The notes under the pieces are model-generated. The model saw only the letters and a list, made by a program, of their open reading frames with translations, did not search any database and had not been told where the DNA came from. This document shows, piece after piece, positions 15,517 through 23,449 of a stretch of DNA of 33,138 bases. The stretch comes from Calditerricola satsumensis (GTDB taxonomy: Bacteria; Bacillota; Bacilli; Calditerricolales; Calditerricolaceae). Every line of letters begins with the position of its first letter. The first letter of the stretch is position 1. Position numbers and translations under genes: made by a program. The stretch lies in the NCBI RefSeq assembly GCF_014646935.1, contig NZ_BMOF01000024.1, forward strand, positions 1 through 33,138, given 5' to 3'.

Positions 15517-15544
15517 GATAGGCAGCGAAACGGAGGTGCGTGCC

Positions 15545-18004
15545 ATGGGAACGAGGAAGGAGCCGCGCGTGTTGCCGCTGCTGCCGCTCAGGGGCATTGT
15601 GGTGTTCCCCACGATGGTCCTCCATCTCGACGTCGGGCGTGAAAAGTCGGTGCGAGCCCTTGAACGGTCGATGGTGGAGGACAATTTGATTGTGCTCGCC
15701 ACGCAGGAAGAGATGCATGTGGAGACGCCCACGCCGGACGACATCTTCCGCATGGGCACGGTGGCGCACATCAAGCAGATGCTGAAGCTCCCCAACGGCA
15801 CGATCCGCGTGCTCGTGGAAGGGCTGCGCCGGTCGCGGATTCTTTCCTACGAGCAGGAGGAACCGTACTTCGCCGTGCGCGTCGAAGAGATCGAGGAACA
15901 GCGTGACGTGGAGGACAACGAGACGGAAGCGCTCATGCGCACGGCGCTCAACCATTTTGAGCAGTACATCCGCCTGTCGCGCAAGGTGTCGCCGGAGACG
16001 CTGACGGCGGTGATGGACATCGACGAACCCGGCCGGCTGGCCGATGCCATCGCCTCGCACATGGCCCTCAAGATCCGCGACAAGCAGGCCATCCTGGAGA
16101 CGGTCGACGTCAAGGCGCGCCTGGAAAAGCTCCTGGAGATCCTCAACAACGAGCGGGAAGTGCTCGAGCTCGAGCGCAAGATTGGCCTGCGCGTCAAGAA
16201 GCAGATGGAGCGAACGCAGAAGGAGTACTACCTGCGCGAGCAAATGAAGGCCATCCAGCGCGAGCTCGGCGAGCGCGAAGGGCGGGCCGGCGAAATCGAG
16301 GAGCTGCGCGAGAAGCTGAAGAAGTTCGACGCACCGCAGAATATTAAGGAAAAGATCGAGAAGGAGATCGACCGGCTGGAAAAGATGCCGGCCACGTCGG
16401 CGGAGAGCGCCGTCATCCGCACGTACATCGACTGGCTGTTCGCCCTGCCGTGGACGCAGCGCACCGAGGACAACCTCGACCTGGCCCACGCCGAGAAGGT
16501 GCTCAACGAAGACCATTACGGCCTGGAAAAGGTGAAGGAGCGCATTCTCGAGTACCTGGCCGTGCAAAACCTCGTCGGCAAGCTGAAGGGGCCGATCCTC
16601 TGCCTCGTCGGACCGCCGGGGGTGGGGAAGACGTCCCTCGGCCGCTCCATTGCCCGCGCCCTCGGCCGCAAGTTCGTGCGCGTCTCCCTCGGCGGGGTGC
16701 GCGACGAAGCGGAGATCCGCGGCCACCGGCGCACCTACGTCGGCGCCCTGCCTGGCCGGATCATCCAGGGGATGAAGAACGCCGGCACGGTCAACCCGGT
16801 CTTTTTGCTCGACGAGATCGACAAGATGGCGATGGACTTCCGCGGCGACCCGTCGGCGGCGCTTCTCGAGGTGCTGGATCCCGAACAGAACCACGCCTTC
16901 AGCGACCACTACATCGAGGAGCCCTACGACCTGTCGCAGGTCATGTTCATCGCCACGGCCAACACGACGCACACCATTCCCCGTCCTCTTCTCGACCGGA
17001 TGGAGGTGATCCACCTCTCCGGCTACACCGAGGTGGAGAAGCTGCACATCGCCCGCGACTATCTCTTGCCCAAGCAAATGAAGGAGCACGGGCTGGGCAA
17101 AGACAAGCTCCAGGTGCACGACGAGGCCCTGATGAAGATCATCCGCCGCTACACGCGCGAAGCCGGCGTGCGCAACCTGGAGCGCCAGCTGGCCACCTTG
17201 TGCCGCAAAGCGGCCAAGCTGATCGTGAGCGGGGAGAAGAAGCGCGTCGTCGTCACGCCGAACACGGTGGAGACGTACCTCGGCAAGCCGAAGTACCGCT
17301 ACGGCGTGGCGGAGAAAAAGGATCAGGTGGGCGTGGCCACCGGGCTGGCCTGGACCGAGGCCGGCGGCGACACGCTGTCGGTCGAGGTGTCGGTGCTGCC
17401 GGGCAAGGGCAAGCTGACGCTGACCGGCCACCTCGGCGACGTGATGAAGGAGTCGGCCCAGGCGGCCTTCAGCTACATCCGCTCGCGGTGGGAAGTGCTC
17501 GGCATCGACCCCGAGTTCCACGAGAAGACGGACGTCCACATCCATGTGCCGGAGGGGGCCATTCCCAAGGACGGCCCATCGGCCGGCATCACCATCGCCA
17601 CGGCCCTGGCCTCGGCCTTGACGGGTCGCCCCGTGTCGCGGGAGGTGGGCATGACCGGGGAGATCACCCTGCGCGGAATGGTCCTGCCCATCGGCGGGGT
17701 GAAGGAGAAGGTGCTGAGCGCCCACCGGGCGGGGCTCAAGACGGTGGTGTTGCCCAAGGAAAACGAGAAAGACCTCGACGACGTGCCGGAGACGGTGCGC
17801 GCCGATCTGCGCTTTGTCCTCGTCGAGCACATGGACGAGGTGCTGAAGGTGGCGCTCAAGGAGGAGGTCGTGGCGCCGCCGGCGTGGCTGAAGGAGCGCG
17901 CCGATGACGGCGAGGAGAAGCCGGAGGCGGCGGTACCGTCTGCGGCCGTCCTGGAGCGGGGGGATGCGGGACGTGAAGGTGACGCAGGCAGCGTACGCAT
18001 GTAG
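15545..18004 (+). CDS. lonA: ATP-dependent protease LonA
   Basis: The main cytoplasmic Lon protease, 819 residues, which degrades misfolded and regulatory proteins. Its N-terminal substrate-binding domain starts [21 protein letters not shown] coiled-coil region around 190-270 leads to the AAA+ module with Walker A GPPGVGKT at 356-363 and Walker [10 protein letters not shown]. The protease domain has Ser679 in [11 protein letters not shown] and the paired Lys722 in [14 protein letters not shown] 15545 has GGAGGTG upstream. The last 35-40 residues, rich in Glu, Gly and Ala, extend beyond the usual C-terminus and overlap the start of ysxC by 41 bases, so the tail may be a by-product of the overlap. 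Confidence 0.96.
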   Translation: MGTRKEPRVLPLLPLRGIVVFPTMVLHLDVGREKSVRALERSMVEDNLIVLATQEEMHVETPTPDDIFRMGTVAHIKQMLKLPNGTIRVLVEGLRRSRILSYEQEEPYFAVRVEEIEEQRDVEDNETEALMRTALNHFEQYIRLSRKVSPETLTAVMDIDEPGRLADAIASHMALKIRDKQAILETVDVKARLEKLLEILNNEREVLELERKIGLRVKKQMERTQKEYYLREQMKAIQRELGEREGRAGEIEELREKLKKFDAPQNIKEKIEKEIDRLEKMPATSAESAVIRTYIDWLFALPWTQRTEDNLDLAHAEKVLNEDHYGLEKVKERILEYLAVQNLVGKLKGPILCLVGPPGVGKTSLGRSIARALGRKFVRVSLGGVRDEAEIRGHRRTYVGALPGRIIQGMKNAGTVNPVFLLDEIDKMAMDFRGDPSAALLEVLDPEQNHAFSDHYIEEPYDLSQVMFIATANTTHTIPRPLLDRMEVIHLSGYTEVEKLHIARDYLLPKQMKEHGLGKDKLQVHDEALMKIIRRYTREAGVRNLERQLATLCRKAAKLIVSGEKKRVVVTPNTVETYLGKPKYRYGVAEKKDQVGVATGLAWTEAGGDTLSVEVSVLPGKGKLTLTGHLGDVMKESAQAAFSYIRSRWEVLGIDPEFHEKTDVHIHVPEGAIPKDGPSAGITIATALASALTGRPVSREVGMTGEITLRGMVLPIGGVKEKVLSAHRAGLKTVVLPKENEKDLDDVPETVRADLRFVLVEHMDEVLKVALKEEVVAPPAWLKERADDGEEKPEAAVPSAAVLERGDAGREGDAGSVRM

Positions 18005-18578
18005 CGCGGTTTCGCCCGACCAGTACCCGAAGGACCGGCTCCCGGAGATCGCCCTGGTGGGCCGCTCCAACGTGGGCAAGTCGTCGTTCATCAACAAGAT
18101 GGTGAACCGCCACAAGCTGGCCCACACCAGCTCCACGCCGGGGAAAACGCGCACGCTGAACTTCTACCGCATCAACAACCGCTTCTACTTTGTCGACTTT
18201 CCCGGCTACGGTTTCGCCAAGGTGTCGAAGGAGGAGCGGGCGAAGTGGGCGGCGTTCATCGAGGAGTACCTGACCAGCCGCCGCTTTCTCGTCGGCGTCG
18301 TCCACATCGTCGACCTGCGCCATCCGCCCACGGCCGACGACAAGCTGATGGCCGACTGGCTGCGCCATGCCGGCCTCCCCACCGTCGTCGTGGCCACCAA
18401 GGCCGACAAGGTGTCGCGCGGCCAGTGGCCCAAGCACGTGAAGGCGGTGCGCGAGGGGCTCGGCCTGAACGAGGAGGTGCCCGTGGTCGTCTTCTCGGCC
18501 GAGACGGGGGAAGGCAAGGACAAGGTGTGGGGCCTCCTCCTCGACTGGGTCGACGCCTTCAAGCCGCCGGTGGTGTAG
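17964..18578 (+). CDS. ysxC: Ribosome biogenesis GTPase YsxC/EngB
   Basis: An essential TRAFAC-class GTPase needed for large ribosomal subunit assembly. In its 204 residues the G motifs are clear: G1 [11 protein letters not shown]2 at the [12 protein letters not shown] stretch, G3 DFPGYG, G4 ATKADK and G5 FSAETGEGK. The start is ambiguous. ATG 17964 is given, but GTG 17973 would yield the MKVTQ-type N-terminus of B. subtilis YsxC. Either way the gene begins inside lonA (41 or 32 bases of overlap), implying translational coupling. The lonA-ysxC-hemA order is as in B. subtilis, except that about 3.4 kb of other genes intervene before hemA. Confidence 0.94.
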   Translation: MRDVKVTQAAYACSAVSPDQYPKDRLPEIALVGRSNVGKSSFINKMVNRHKLAHTSSTPGKTRTLNFYRINNRFYFVDFPGYGFAKVSKEERAKWAAFIEEYLTSRRFLVGVVHIVDLRHPPTADDKLMADWLRHAGLPTVVVATKADKVSRGQWPKHVKAVREGLGLNEEVPVVVFSAETGEGKDKVWGLLLDWVDAFKPPVV

Positions 18579-18632
18579 GGGAAGAGGGAGCAGGTTCGAC
18601 TTGTCCGAAAACGCAGCGGGTGGTGCGAACGG

Positions 18633-18674
18633 AAAAGGCCCTTTTCCGCAGAGGAGCGGAAGGGGCCTTTTCTT
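18633..18674 (+). terminator. Rho-independent terminator after ysxC
   Basis: AAAAGGCCCTTTTCCGC pairs with GCGGAAGGGGCCTTTT around a 6-base loop, with one mismatched position, followed by TTTTC. Stem symmetry and A/T flanks would allow bidirectional function. Confidence 0.85.
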
Positions 18675-18696
18675 GTGATGGGGCTTACAGGTTGAC

Positions 18697-18742
18697 CGGT
18701 CCAGCGGGACGCAGCTTCTGGGCATGAGCATGCGCTGGACCG
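18697..18742. repeat. 10-base perfect inverted repeat of unknown role
   Basis: CGGTCCAGCG (18697-18706) and CGCTGGACCG (18733-18742) are exact reverse complements separated by 26 bases. There is no T tract, so it is not a typical terminator. It lies in the gap between ysxC and the nagA remnant, where no gene is seen (18675-18820). Confidence 0.5.
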
Positions 18743-18820
18743 CTAGGGGGCTACCATGCGCAACCCGAGTGTTGATCAGTCCGGTGGCATCGTACGGGGC
18801 GTTTGTCCTCGGCGCCTTCT

Positions 18821-19469
18821 CTACCGCTCGTAGACCAGCCGGCCGCCCACCAGGGTGAAGGCGCAGCGGAGGTCGGGGTCCAGCACCGTGATGTCGGCGT
18901 CCTTTCCCGGGGCGAGACTTCCCTTGCGCGCAGCCAAGCCCACCTTCCGCGCCGGGACGAGGCTGGCCATGGCCACGGCCGCAGGGAGCGGAAGGCCCAC
19001 CCGGTGCACCATGTGGGCCATCCCGCGGCCCGGATGGCATCGGTGATGAGGTGAAGGCCCCGGCTTCCTTTCGCCGCCACTGCCAGGCGCAGGGCCAGGG
19101 GGGAGACATGGAGGCCGTCGACTTGCGCAGCGGTGGCGTTTGTGTGCCCGATCGAGACCACCACCCCCTGCGCGGCGAGGTGCGCGATCACCTCCAGGGC
19201 TCCAGGGAGCTCCGGGGCCAGGGTCACCTGCCAGACGGGACCGTCGGGCCCGGGAAGCCCGCCCGCCTGCAGGATCCCGTCCTCCGGCGCCGAGACGAGG
19301 GTGGCGAGGAGCCCGGTGGTGCCGTGGCGGGCGTGGGTGGTGCAGGCGGTGAGGACGGCGTCGAGCGTGCCGTCGGCAAAGTCGGCCCCGCCGCCCCGTC
19401 CCGGATGACCACGACGCCATCGGGGAGGATCCGGTCCGGCAGCACGAGCTGTCCACGGATCCAGCGCAT
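18821..19469 (-). pseudogene. nagA: Collapsed N-acetylglucosamine-6-phosphate deacetylase (nagA) remnant
   Basis: Pieces of an NagA-type amidohydrolase occur in the correct order in three frames. The start ATG 19469 (with GGGAGGG upstream) gives MRWIRGQLVLPDRILPDG...VIRDG. A second frame gives GADFADGTLD, THARHGTTGLLATLVSAPED, VWQVTLAPELPGALEVIAHL, VSIGHTNATAAQVD and GLHVSPLALRLAVAAKG...LITDA. A third gives MVHRVGLPLPAAVAMASLVPA and the C-terminal GLAARKGSLAPGKDADITVLD ending at TAG 18821. Intact NagA is about 380-390 residues; only about 215 codons' worth remain. Segments are missing near 19392, 19266, 19115 and 19022, removing the HxH metal motif, the LEGPF region and the THLFNAM region. 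The remnant cannot encode an active deacetylase unless the gaps are assembly errors. Confidence 0.85.
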
Positions 19470-19490
19470 GAACGTTCCCTCCCGCGCGCC

Positions 19491-19519
19491 TTGATTTTTT
19501 TCCCATCCGCCGGTATGCT
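19491..19519 (+). promoter_or_regulatory. Sigma-A promoter of the spo0M-like gene
   Basis: TTGATT (19491-19496), 17 bases, TATGCT (19514-19519), located 20 bases before the start codon. A sigma-H-type promoter, as used for spo0M in B. subtilis, was looked for and not seen. Confidence 0.55.
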
Positions 19520-19539
19520 GGAAACAAGAGGTGAGGGAA

Positions 19540-20295
19540 ATGTTCAAAAAATTCTTGTCCAAGATCGGCATCGGGGCCGCCACGATTGACCTGGTCCTGG
19601 AAACGGACACGGTGCGCATGGGCGAAACCGTGCGGGGCGAATTGGTTGTGACCGGCGGCGAGGTGGAGCAGGCCATCGAAGGGATCCAAGTCGATCTCGT
19701 CGTCACGTCGCAGTACGAAGTGGACGATGCCGTGCGCCACGTGCGGGAGACGGTGGCGCGCCAGACGATCAGCGACGCCTTCGTCCTCCATCCGGGGGAA
19801 ACGAAGACCTATCCGTTTGCGTTCGCGATTCCGACGGGCATTCCCGTCTCGTCTGTCACCACCCGATACGTTTTCGCCACCAACCTGGAGATCGACGCCG
19901 CCCTCGATGCGAAGGACCGCGATCCGGTGACGGTGTTGCCCACAGGGCTGTTGCAGAACTTTCTCGAAGGGTTTGCGCTGCTCGGGTTTGTGCCGAGGCG
20001 GGAAGCGTACACCGGGCGCTATCAGATCTTCGATTTTTCCCCTACCGCGTGGCTGCGCGGGCAGCTCGACGAGCTGGTCTTCCAGTTTGATCCGCGCAAA
20101 ACCCAGACCGCCGTGGAGGGGTATTTTGAGATCGACAAGAAAAACAAAGGCCTGCTCGGGCTCATCGCCGATGAGCTGGACCTGGATGAGAAAAAGGGGC
20201 GCTTCCGCTTTACCGCCACCGAGCTGGCGTCCAGAGACAAGGCGGCGGAAACGATTCGCGCCTTTCTCGAACGCCATTTGCGCGACCTCGTGTAA
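19540..20295 (+). CDS. spo0M: Spo0M-family sporulation control protein
   Basis: A 251-residue protein with the arrestin-like beta-sandwich fold expected of the Spo0M family. It begins MFKKFLSKIGIGAATIDLVL and contains the family-typical VRMGETVRGELVVTGGEVEQAI and LHPGETKTYPFAFAIPTGIPVS segments, then a C-terminal half with SPTAWLRGQLDELVFQFDP. B. subtilis spo0M affects the phosphorelay and early sporulation; its biochemical activity is unknown. ATG 19540 follows AGAGGTGA by 5 bases; GTG 19531 falls inside that site and is rejected. It is divergent from the nagA remnant and is followed directly by its own terminator. Confidence 0.9.
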   Translation: MFKKFLSKIGIGAATIDLVLETDTVRMGETVRGELVVTGGEVEQAIEGIQVDLVVTSQYEVDDAVRHVRETVARQTISDAFVLHPGETKTYPFAFAIPTGIPVSSVTTRYVFATNLEIDAALDAKDRDPVTVLPTGLLQNFLEGFALLGFVPRREAYTGRYQIFDFSPTAWLRGQLDELVFQFDPRKTQTAVEGYFEIDKKNKGLLGLIADELDLDEKKGRFRFTATELASRDKAAETIRAFLERHLRDLV

Positions 20296-20320
20296 GGGGA
20301 GGCGTCCCCTTTTTCTTTTT
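20294..20320 (+). terminator. Rho-independent terminator after spo0M
   Basis: AAGGGGA and TCCCCTT form a perfect 7-base stem with a GGCG tetraloop, followed by TTTCTTTTT. The stem begins within the spo0M stop codon. Confidence 0.8.
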
Positions 20321-20349
20321 GGAAAGCGGGCCCTCGCGCACAGGGGCGT

Positions 20350-20847
20350 TCATTTCCGTCTGCTGAGGAGGAGGTACCCGCCCGCCACCATGGCCGCCGC
20401 CGGCCACCATCGGTGGAGCGTGGCGAGGGCGTCGAGCGGCGGAAGCAGGCGGGCGTCCACAGCGGCCTGCAGGGCGGCGCTCGCCCCGATGACGGCCGCT
20501 GCCGCCCACACGAGGGGCGCCCGCGTGGCCCACGCTGCGACGAAGCAAGCCGTCGCCACGATCAGGGGTTCGACGAGGGCTGCGCGCAGCCCGGCCCCCA
20601 GGTGGGCGTTGGCCAGGGGCAAGAGGCCAAAGCCGAGAAGGAGCAGGCCGGGGATGAGCAGGTTGGCGTCGCGTCGCTGCCGGGCGGTGTAGGCAAAGTA
20701 GGCGCCAAGGGCGGCAAGGAGGGCCGAAGGGCTGAGCACCACGTCGAGGACGGGGTGGTGGAGTTGGCGGTTGAGCAGGGTCAGCCCGGTCCACAACAGG
20801 GCCGAGCCGCCGAGGAGGAAGCGACGTCCGCTCGGGCGCTTGGGCAT
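20350..20847 (-). CDS. Hypothetical multi-pass membrane protein
   Basis: A 165-residue protein of no family I recognise. After a basic N-terminus (MPKRPSGRRF) it has about five hydrophobic segments, starting near residues 11, 36, 62, 88 and 110, and a final one near 145, ending in a basic LSRRK tail. It is rich in Ala and Leu, with few charged residues in the membrane parts. ATG 20847 is supported by an excellent GGAGGTGATC 5 bases upstream. It starts 20 bases after the EamA-type transporter ends, so the two form a minus-strand operon. It could be an accessory membrane protein, but nothing in the sequence shows a role. Confidence 0.7.
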   Translation of the reverse strand: MPKRPSGRRFLLGGSALLWTGLTLLNRQLHHPVLDVVLSPSALLAALGAYFAYTARQRRDANLLIPGLLLLGFGLLPLANAHLGAGLRAALVEPLIVATACFVAAWATRAPLVWAAAAVIGASAALQAAVDARLLPPLDALATLHRWWPAAAMVAGGYLLLSRRK

Positions 20848-20867
20848 CGGCGATCACCTCCGGTTTG

Positions 20868-21839
20868 TCAGCGGGGCGGCTGCGCGGACGCGGCTTGCTG
20901 CGTGCGCGGCCGCGTCGGCCATTCGGCCAGCACCATGCCGGCGAAGATGAGCGCGCCGCCGACGAGGGCAAGGGGACCGAGCACCTCGCCGATCCACAGG
21001 TACGACGTGAGGGCGGCAAACAGCGGTTCGGTGGCGAAGATGAGGGCCACGTGGGCCGGCGTGGTGTATTGCTGGAAGGCCGTCTGCGCCCAGAAGGCGA
21101 GGGCCGTGGCCGGCACGGCGGTGATGACGAGGGCGAGCCCCACGTCGCGGCTGGCCAAGACGGCGGGGGACACCATGCGGGCCGGGTCTTCCCACACGAG
21201 GGCGGCGACGAAGCTGAGGAGGGACACCGTGGCGATCTGCACCACGGCGAGGGCCAGGGCGTCGTGGCGCGGGGCAAAGCGGCCGGTGTAGACGATCTGC
21301 AGGGCGAAGCAGAGGGCGCACAAGAGCACGAGGGCGTCGCCGCGGTTCCAGGCGCCGCCGGAGACAAGCGCAAAGAGCCCCGCCTCGCTTCCTTCTTCAA
21401 CTGAACGGAAGGCCTCTTCCCCCGCGCCGGAGAGGAGGTACAGCCCGGCGGCGGCCAGCACGGCGCCGACCCACGCCGGAGGGGAGGGGCGATGGCGCAA
21501 AATCAGCCAGCTGAACAGGGGCACAAGGACGACGGAGAGCCCGGTGATGAAACCGGCCCGCGCCGGCGTGGTCCACAGAAGGCCGAGGGTTTGCAGTGCA
21601 TAGCCGCCGAAGAGCCACACGCCCAGCACCGCTCCGGCGGCCAGGCTGCGCCGGGTGAGGCGTACCCGCTGCCGCAGCAGCCGCCCGATGGCCCACAGGC
21701 ATACCGCCGCCAGGGCGAAGCGGACGGCCAGAAAGCTGAAGGGCGGCAGTTTCGCGATGGCTTTCTGCACGAGCACGAACGTGGCCCCCCACACGAAGGC
21801 CACACCGAGGAGCACGGCATCGGCTGCCCACTTACGCAT
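20868..21839 (-). CDS. EamA/DMT-family transporter
   Basis: A 323-residue protein of the drug/metabolite transporter superfamily with about ten membrane helices arranged as two EamA repeats. The first repeat opens with VLLGVAFVWGATFVLVQKAI and PPFSFLAVRFALAAVCLW. The second, after a charged loop near residue 150, contains LLCALCFALQIVYTGRFA and the end motif TPAHVALIFATEPLFAALTSYLW, typical of the family. Substrates of this family range from amino acids to nucleotides and cannot be predicted here. ATG 21839 has an AAAGGCGGGAAG site upstream. It is transcribed divergently from hemA, sharing a 194-base intergenic region. Confidence 0.88.
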   Translation of the reverse strand: MRKWAADAVLLGVAFVWGATFVLVQKAIAKLPPFSFLAVRFALAAVCLWAIGRLLRQRVRLTRRSLAAGAVLGVWLFGGYALQTLGLLWTTPARAGFITGLSVVLVPLFSWLILRHRPSPPAWVGAVLAAAGLYLLSGAGEEAFRSVEEGSEAGLFALVSGGAWNRGDALVLLCALCFALQIVYTGRFAPRHDALALAVVQIATVSLLSFVAALVWEDPARMVSPAVLASRDVGLALVITAVPATALAFWAQTAFQQYTTPAHVALIFATEPLFAALTSYLWIGEVLGPLALVGGALIFAGMVLAEWPTRPRTQQAASAQPPR

Positions 21840-21886
21840 GTTGGGCTTCCCGCCTTTCGTTGCCAGAATCGTGTTACAACGGAACC

Positions 21887-21895
21887 ATTATACCA
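21887..21895 (-). promoter_or_regulatory. Extended -10 promoter of the EamA transporter
   Basis: On the minus strand TGGTATAAT (21895 to 21887) is a perfect extended -10. No strong -35 is seen. It lies about 48 bases upstream of the transporter start. Confidence 0.6.
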
Positions 21896-21900
21896 CGCGG

Positions 21901-21918
21901 CCCGGGCAACTGTCCGGG
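21901..21918. promoter_or_regulatory. Palindrome between the divergent EamA and hemA promoters
   Basis: CCCGGGCAACTGTCCGGG has 14 of 18 symmetric positions (CCCGG.CA..TG.CCGGG). It overlaps the expected -35 region of the transporter promoter and sits about 40 bases upstream of the hemA -10. It could be an operator; no known regulator's site matches. Confidence 0.3.
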
Positions 21919-21956
21919 ATTGTTCACATTTGCCTTCCGTTTGCCGGCGGACAACG

Positions 21957-21965
21957 TGTTATAAT
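21957..21965 (+). promoter_or_regulatory. Extended -10 promoter of the hem operon
   Basis: TGTTATAAT combines TG with a perfect TATAAT, 68 bases upstream of hemA. The -35 is weak (TTCCGT at 21935-21940 with a 19-base spacer). This is the only promoter seen before the seven-gene operon. Confidence 0.6.
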
Positions 21966-22033
21966 GACGATGATGTGAGAGACTAGGATCGACAGCGTTT
22001 GCGCTTTTGTGCCAGCAAAGGCGGGTGAACCCT

Positions 22034-23407
22034 ATGCACATCCTGGTGGTTGGCCTCAACCACAAGACGGCGCCGGTCGCCGTGCGCGAAAAGCTGGCCT
22101 TTACGCCGGAGCACCGCGATCGGGCCCTGCCGGTGTTGCGCAATACGAAGAGCGTCCTCGAAGGCGTCATCCTCTCCACCTGCAACCGCATGGAGGTGTA
22201 CGCCGTCGTCGACCAGCTGCACACCGGCGAGCATTTCATCAAGGGCTTCTTGAGCGAGCAGTTCAACCTGCCGAAGGAGGAATTTGTCGACTACTTGTAC
22301 GTGAAGGCCAATGACGAGGCCGTCGTTCATCTCTTCCGGGTGACGGCGGGCCTCGATTCCCTCGTGTTGGGCGAGACGCAGATCCTCGGCCAGGTGCGCG
22401 AGGCGTACTACGCGGCGCTCGAGGCCGGCGCCACGGGAACGGTCTTCAACACCCTGTTCAAGCAGGCCATCACGCTGGCCAAGCGCGCCCATGCCGAGAC
22501 ACAGATCAACCACAACGCCGTGTCGGTCAGCTATGCCGCCGTCGAGCTGGGGAAGAAGGTGTTCGGCTCCTTTGCCGGCAAGCGCGTGCTGATCATCGGC
22601 GCCGGCAAGATGGGCGAGCTGACCGTCAAGCACCTCCTGGCCAACGGGGCGCGCCAGGTGATGGTCGTCAACCGCACGGTGGAGAAGGCGCGGGAGCTGG
22701 CCGCGTCCTACGACGGCGAGGCCTACGGTTTCGACGCGCTGCCCGAGGTGCTCGTGCGGGCCGACGTTGTGATCAGCTCCACCGGCGCGCCGGGCTACGT
22801 GGTGACGAAGGCCGACGTCGCCGCGGCGATGGCCCAGCGCCGCTGGCGGCCGCTCTTCCTCATTGACATTGCCGTGCCGCGCGATCTCGACCCGGCCATC
22901 GCCGAGCTGGACAACGTCTACCTCTACGACATCGACGACCTCAAGGGCGTCGTGGCGGCCAACTTGCGCGAGCGCGAGAAGGAGGCGCGCAAGATCGAGG
23001 CGATGATCGCCGAGGAGCTGGAGGCGTTCCACAAGTGGCTGAACACCCTGGGCGTCGTGCCGCTCATCGCCGCCCTGCGCGAGAAGGCCCTGGCGATCCA
23101 GGACGAGGCGATGAAGCGCATCGAGAAGAAGCTGCCGCACCTTTCCGAGCAGGAGCTGCGCGTCATCCGCAAGCAGACGAAGAGCATCGTCAACCAGCTG
23201 CTGCGCGACCCCATCCTGCGCATCAAGGAGCTGGCCGCCGAGCCCAACGCCGAAGAGGCCAAGGCGCTGTTTGCCACGATCTTCGCCCTGGAAGAGGCCC
23301 TTGCCGCGCGTCAGGCCCAGGAGACCGCCTGTAGGCGGCCGGAAGCCGACGCCGCGCGCGGCCGGCTTCCGGCGGTGGAGGCTCTGGAACTTCCCCTCCG
23401 GCCGTGA
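22034..23407 (+). CDS. hemA: Glutamyl-tRNA reductase
   Basis: The first committed enzyme of C5-pathway tetrapyrrole synthesis. It reduces glutamyl-tRNA(Glu) with NADPH to glutamate-1-semialdehyde. The 457-residue protein has GLNHKTAPVAVREKLAF at the N-terminus, the catalytic Cys50 in LSTCNRMEVY, GETQILGQVREAY, a Rossmann motif IIGAGKMGELTVKHL near residue 187 and the C-terminal dimerisation helices. ATG 22034 has AAAGGCGGGTGA upstream. In B. subtilis its stability depends on HemX, encoded next here too. The last 25 codons contain a strong GC hairpin. hemL, which acts next, is not in the operon or elsewhere in the window. Confidence 0.97.
   Translation: MHILVVGLNHKTAPVAVREKLAFTPEHRDRALPVLRNTKSVLEGVILSTCNRMEVYAVVDQLHTGEHFIKGFLSEQFNLPKEEFVDYLYVKANDEAVVHLFRVTAGLDSLVLGETQILGQVREAYYAALEAGATGTVFNTLFKQAITLAKRAHAETQINHNAVSVSYAAVELGKKVFGSFAGKRVLIIGAGKMGELTVKHLLANGARQVMVVNRTVEKARELAASYDGEAYGFDALPEVLVRADVVISSTGAPGYVVTKADVAAAMAQRRWRPLFLIDIAVPRDLDPAIAELDNVYLYDIDDLKGVVAANLREREKEARKIEAMIAEELEAFHKWLNTLGVVPLIAALREKALAIQDEAMKRIEKKLPHLSEQELRVIRKQTKSIVNQLLRDPILRIKELAAEPNAEEAKALFATIFALEEALAARQAQETACRRPEADAARGRLPAVEALELPLRP
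23338..23373 (+). repeat. 11-base hairpin in the 3' end of hemA
   Basis: GCCGGAAGCCG (23338-23348) and CGGCTTCCGGC (23363-23373) form a perfect stem with a 14-base loop inside the hemA coding sequence, ending 34 bases before its stop codon. There is no T tract. It could stabilise or attenuate the mRNA between hemA and hemX, or simply reflect GC-rich coding sequence. Confidence 0.5.
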
Positions 23408-23449
23408 GAAGCGCGTCTCCCGCCGCCACGCGATAAAGGAGCGGTCGCC

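Noticed and set aside
13790-18004. lonB and lonA as a recent tandem duplication or assembly duplicate
   Set aside because: They differ in N-terminal architecture (membrane helix versus LAN domain), length and sequence, and the pair is standard in spore-formers.
11543-18154. Very long minus-strand open frames opposite clpX, lonB and lonA
   Set aside because: They are antisense shadows of GC-rich genes, rich in Arg, His and Leu, with no ribosome binding sites and no recognisable domains.
18751-20277. A single 508-residue minus-strand protein spanning the nagA remnant and spo0M
   Set aside because: Its first half is antisense to spo0M, and only the middle part is NagA-like. The true nagA start is at 19469 in another frame.
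21959-21973. PerR box at the hemA promoter (TTATAATGACGATGA)
   Set aside because: The first half matches only because it is the -10 element; the second half matches 4 of 7 bases.
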